Shown in pieces: positions 5,462 to 5,765 of a stretch of DNA of 5,765 nucleotides. Position 1 is the first letter of the stretch. Every line of letters begins with the position of its first letter. The notes beneath the pieces are model-generated. The model was not told the origin of the DNA. It worked only from the letters and a program-made list of their open reading frames with translations, and did not search any database. Position numbers and translations under genes: made by a program. Location of the stretch: assembly GCA_944388615.1 (NCBI GenBank), contig CALXJL010000083.1, positions 1 to 5,765 on the forward strand, given 5' to 3'. The DNA is from an uncultured Clostridia bacterium (GTDB lineage Bacteria > Bacillota > Clostridia > TANB77 > CAG-508).

Positions 5462-5765
5462 ATGAATTTAAAAAAAATTATAATAATTTGTGTTTTGTTA
5501 ATATTATTTACTTATATATGTAGTATAAGTATGTTGCCAGATAATATGATTGTTATGCAGGGTGAAAAAATAAAGTTTAATACTTTACTTGGAATATCTT
5601 TAAAAAAAGAAGAAAATAGTCTTCAAGTATCAAGTAATATTAATGAAAAAAGTATTATAAATAATGAAATGGATTTAAGTGTAAATTTGTTTGATAAAAT
5701 TAAATTGAAAACTGTTAATGTAAGTGTTATTCCACAAACAAAGGTAGTTCCATTAGGAAATTTAT
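5462..5765 (+). CDS. spoIVB: SpoIVB stage IV sporulation peptidase, N-terminal part (3'-truncated)
   Basis: The frame starting at 5462 stays open to the window end and gives 101 residues. Residues 6-23 are a hydrophobic segment after MNLKK, a signal anchor that would hold the protein in the forespore inner membrane facing the intermembrane space. It is followed by MLPDNMIVMQGEKIKF and, at about 76-101, NLFDKIKLKTVNVSVIPQTKVVPLGNL. That pattern (LP, a short strand, then a lumenal strand ending in a V-x-P-x-x-x-VVP-x-G segment before the PDZ domain) matches the N-terminal region of SpoIVB. The PDZ and S55 serine peptidase domains with the catalytic residues are outside the window. In B. subtilis SpoIVB cleaves SpoIVFA and so triggers pro-sigma-K processing. 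AAGGGA precedes the ATG, and a sigma-F type promoter sits directly upstream. Identification rests on pattern memory over a short, variable part, so it is probable rather than certain. Confidence 0.82.
   Translation, partial: MNLKKIIIICVLLILFTYICSISMLPDNMIVMQGEKIKFNTLLGISLKKEENSLQVSSNINEKSIINNEMDLSVNLFDKIKLKTVNVSVIPQTKVVPLGNL

Overview
This window looks like chromosomal DNA from a low-G+C, endospore-forming Firmicute of the class Clostridia. The evidence is strongly A/T-rich codon use (AGA for Arg, ATA for Ile), a zinc-type ribosomal protein L31, clostridial-style MiaB and MutS proteins, and the start of the sporulation protease gene spoIVB. An uncultured gut-type clostridium would fit, but the genus cannot be fixed from this sequence. 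All genes are on the + strand.

Layout. (1) 1-162 is the 3' part of rpmE (L31). (2) 163-436 has no gene but is packed with inverted repeats: a short terminator-like stem for rpmE (173-203), a perfect 23-bp palindrome with a 3-nt loop (198-246), a bulged hairpin (260-296) and a long G+C-richer hairpin (299-379). A TATAAT box at 385-390 follows, a likely -10 for the next operon. (3) 437-5359 is a tight three-gene operon: miaB (tRNA methylthiotransferase), a 285-residue protein with helix-turn-helix-like segments that I do not recognise, and mutS (mismatch recognition ATPase), with gaps of 16 and 5 bp. (4) A clear rho-independent terminator (5365-5408) closes the operon. (5) Directly after the terminator's T-run lies an excellent match to a forespore sigma-F promoter (5409-5438). 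It drives the start of spoIVB (5462 to the window end), which is cut off by the window.

How the parts relate. miaB and mutS are often neighbours in Firmicutes, usually as miaB-mutS-mutL-miaA. Here an unknown HTH-like gene sits between them, and mutL does not follow mutS; a terminator and a sporulation gene come instead. The operon therefore couples tRNA modification, an unknown probable DNA- or nucleic-acid-binding protein, and mismatch repair in vegetative cells, while spoIVB appears to be a separate compartment-specific unit. I see no phage, transposase gene, CRISPR array or defence system. The points most worth a second look are the sigma-F promoter with a palindrome in its spacer, the inverted-repeat cluster before miaB, and the unknown protein inside the operon.
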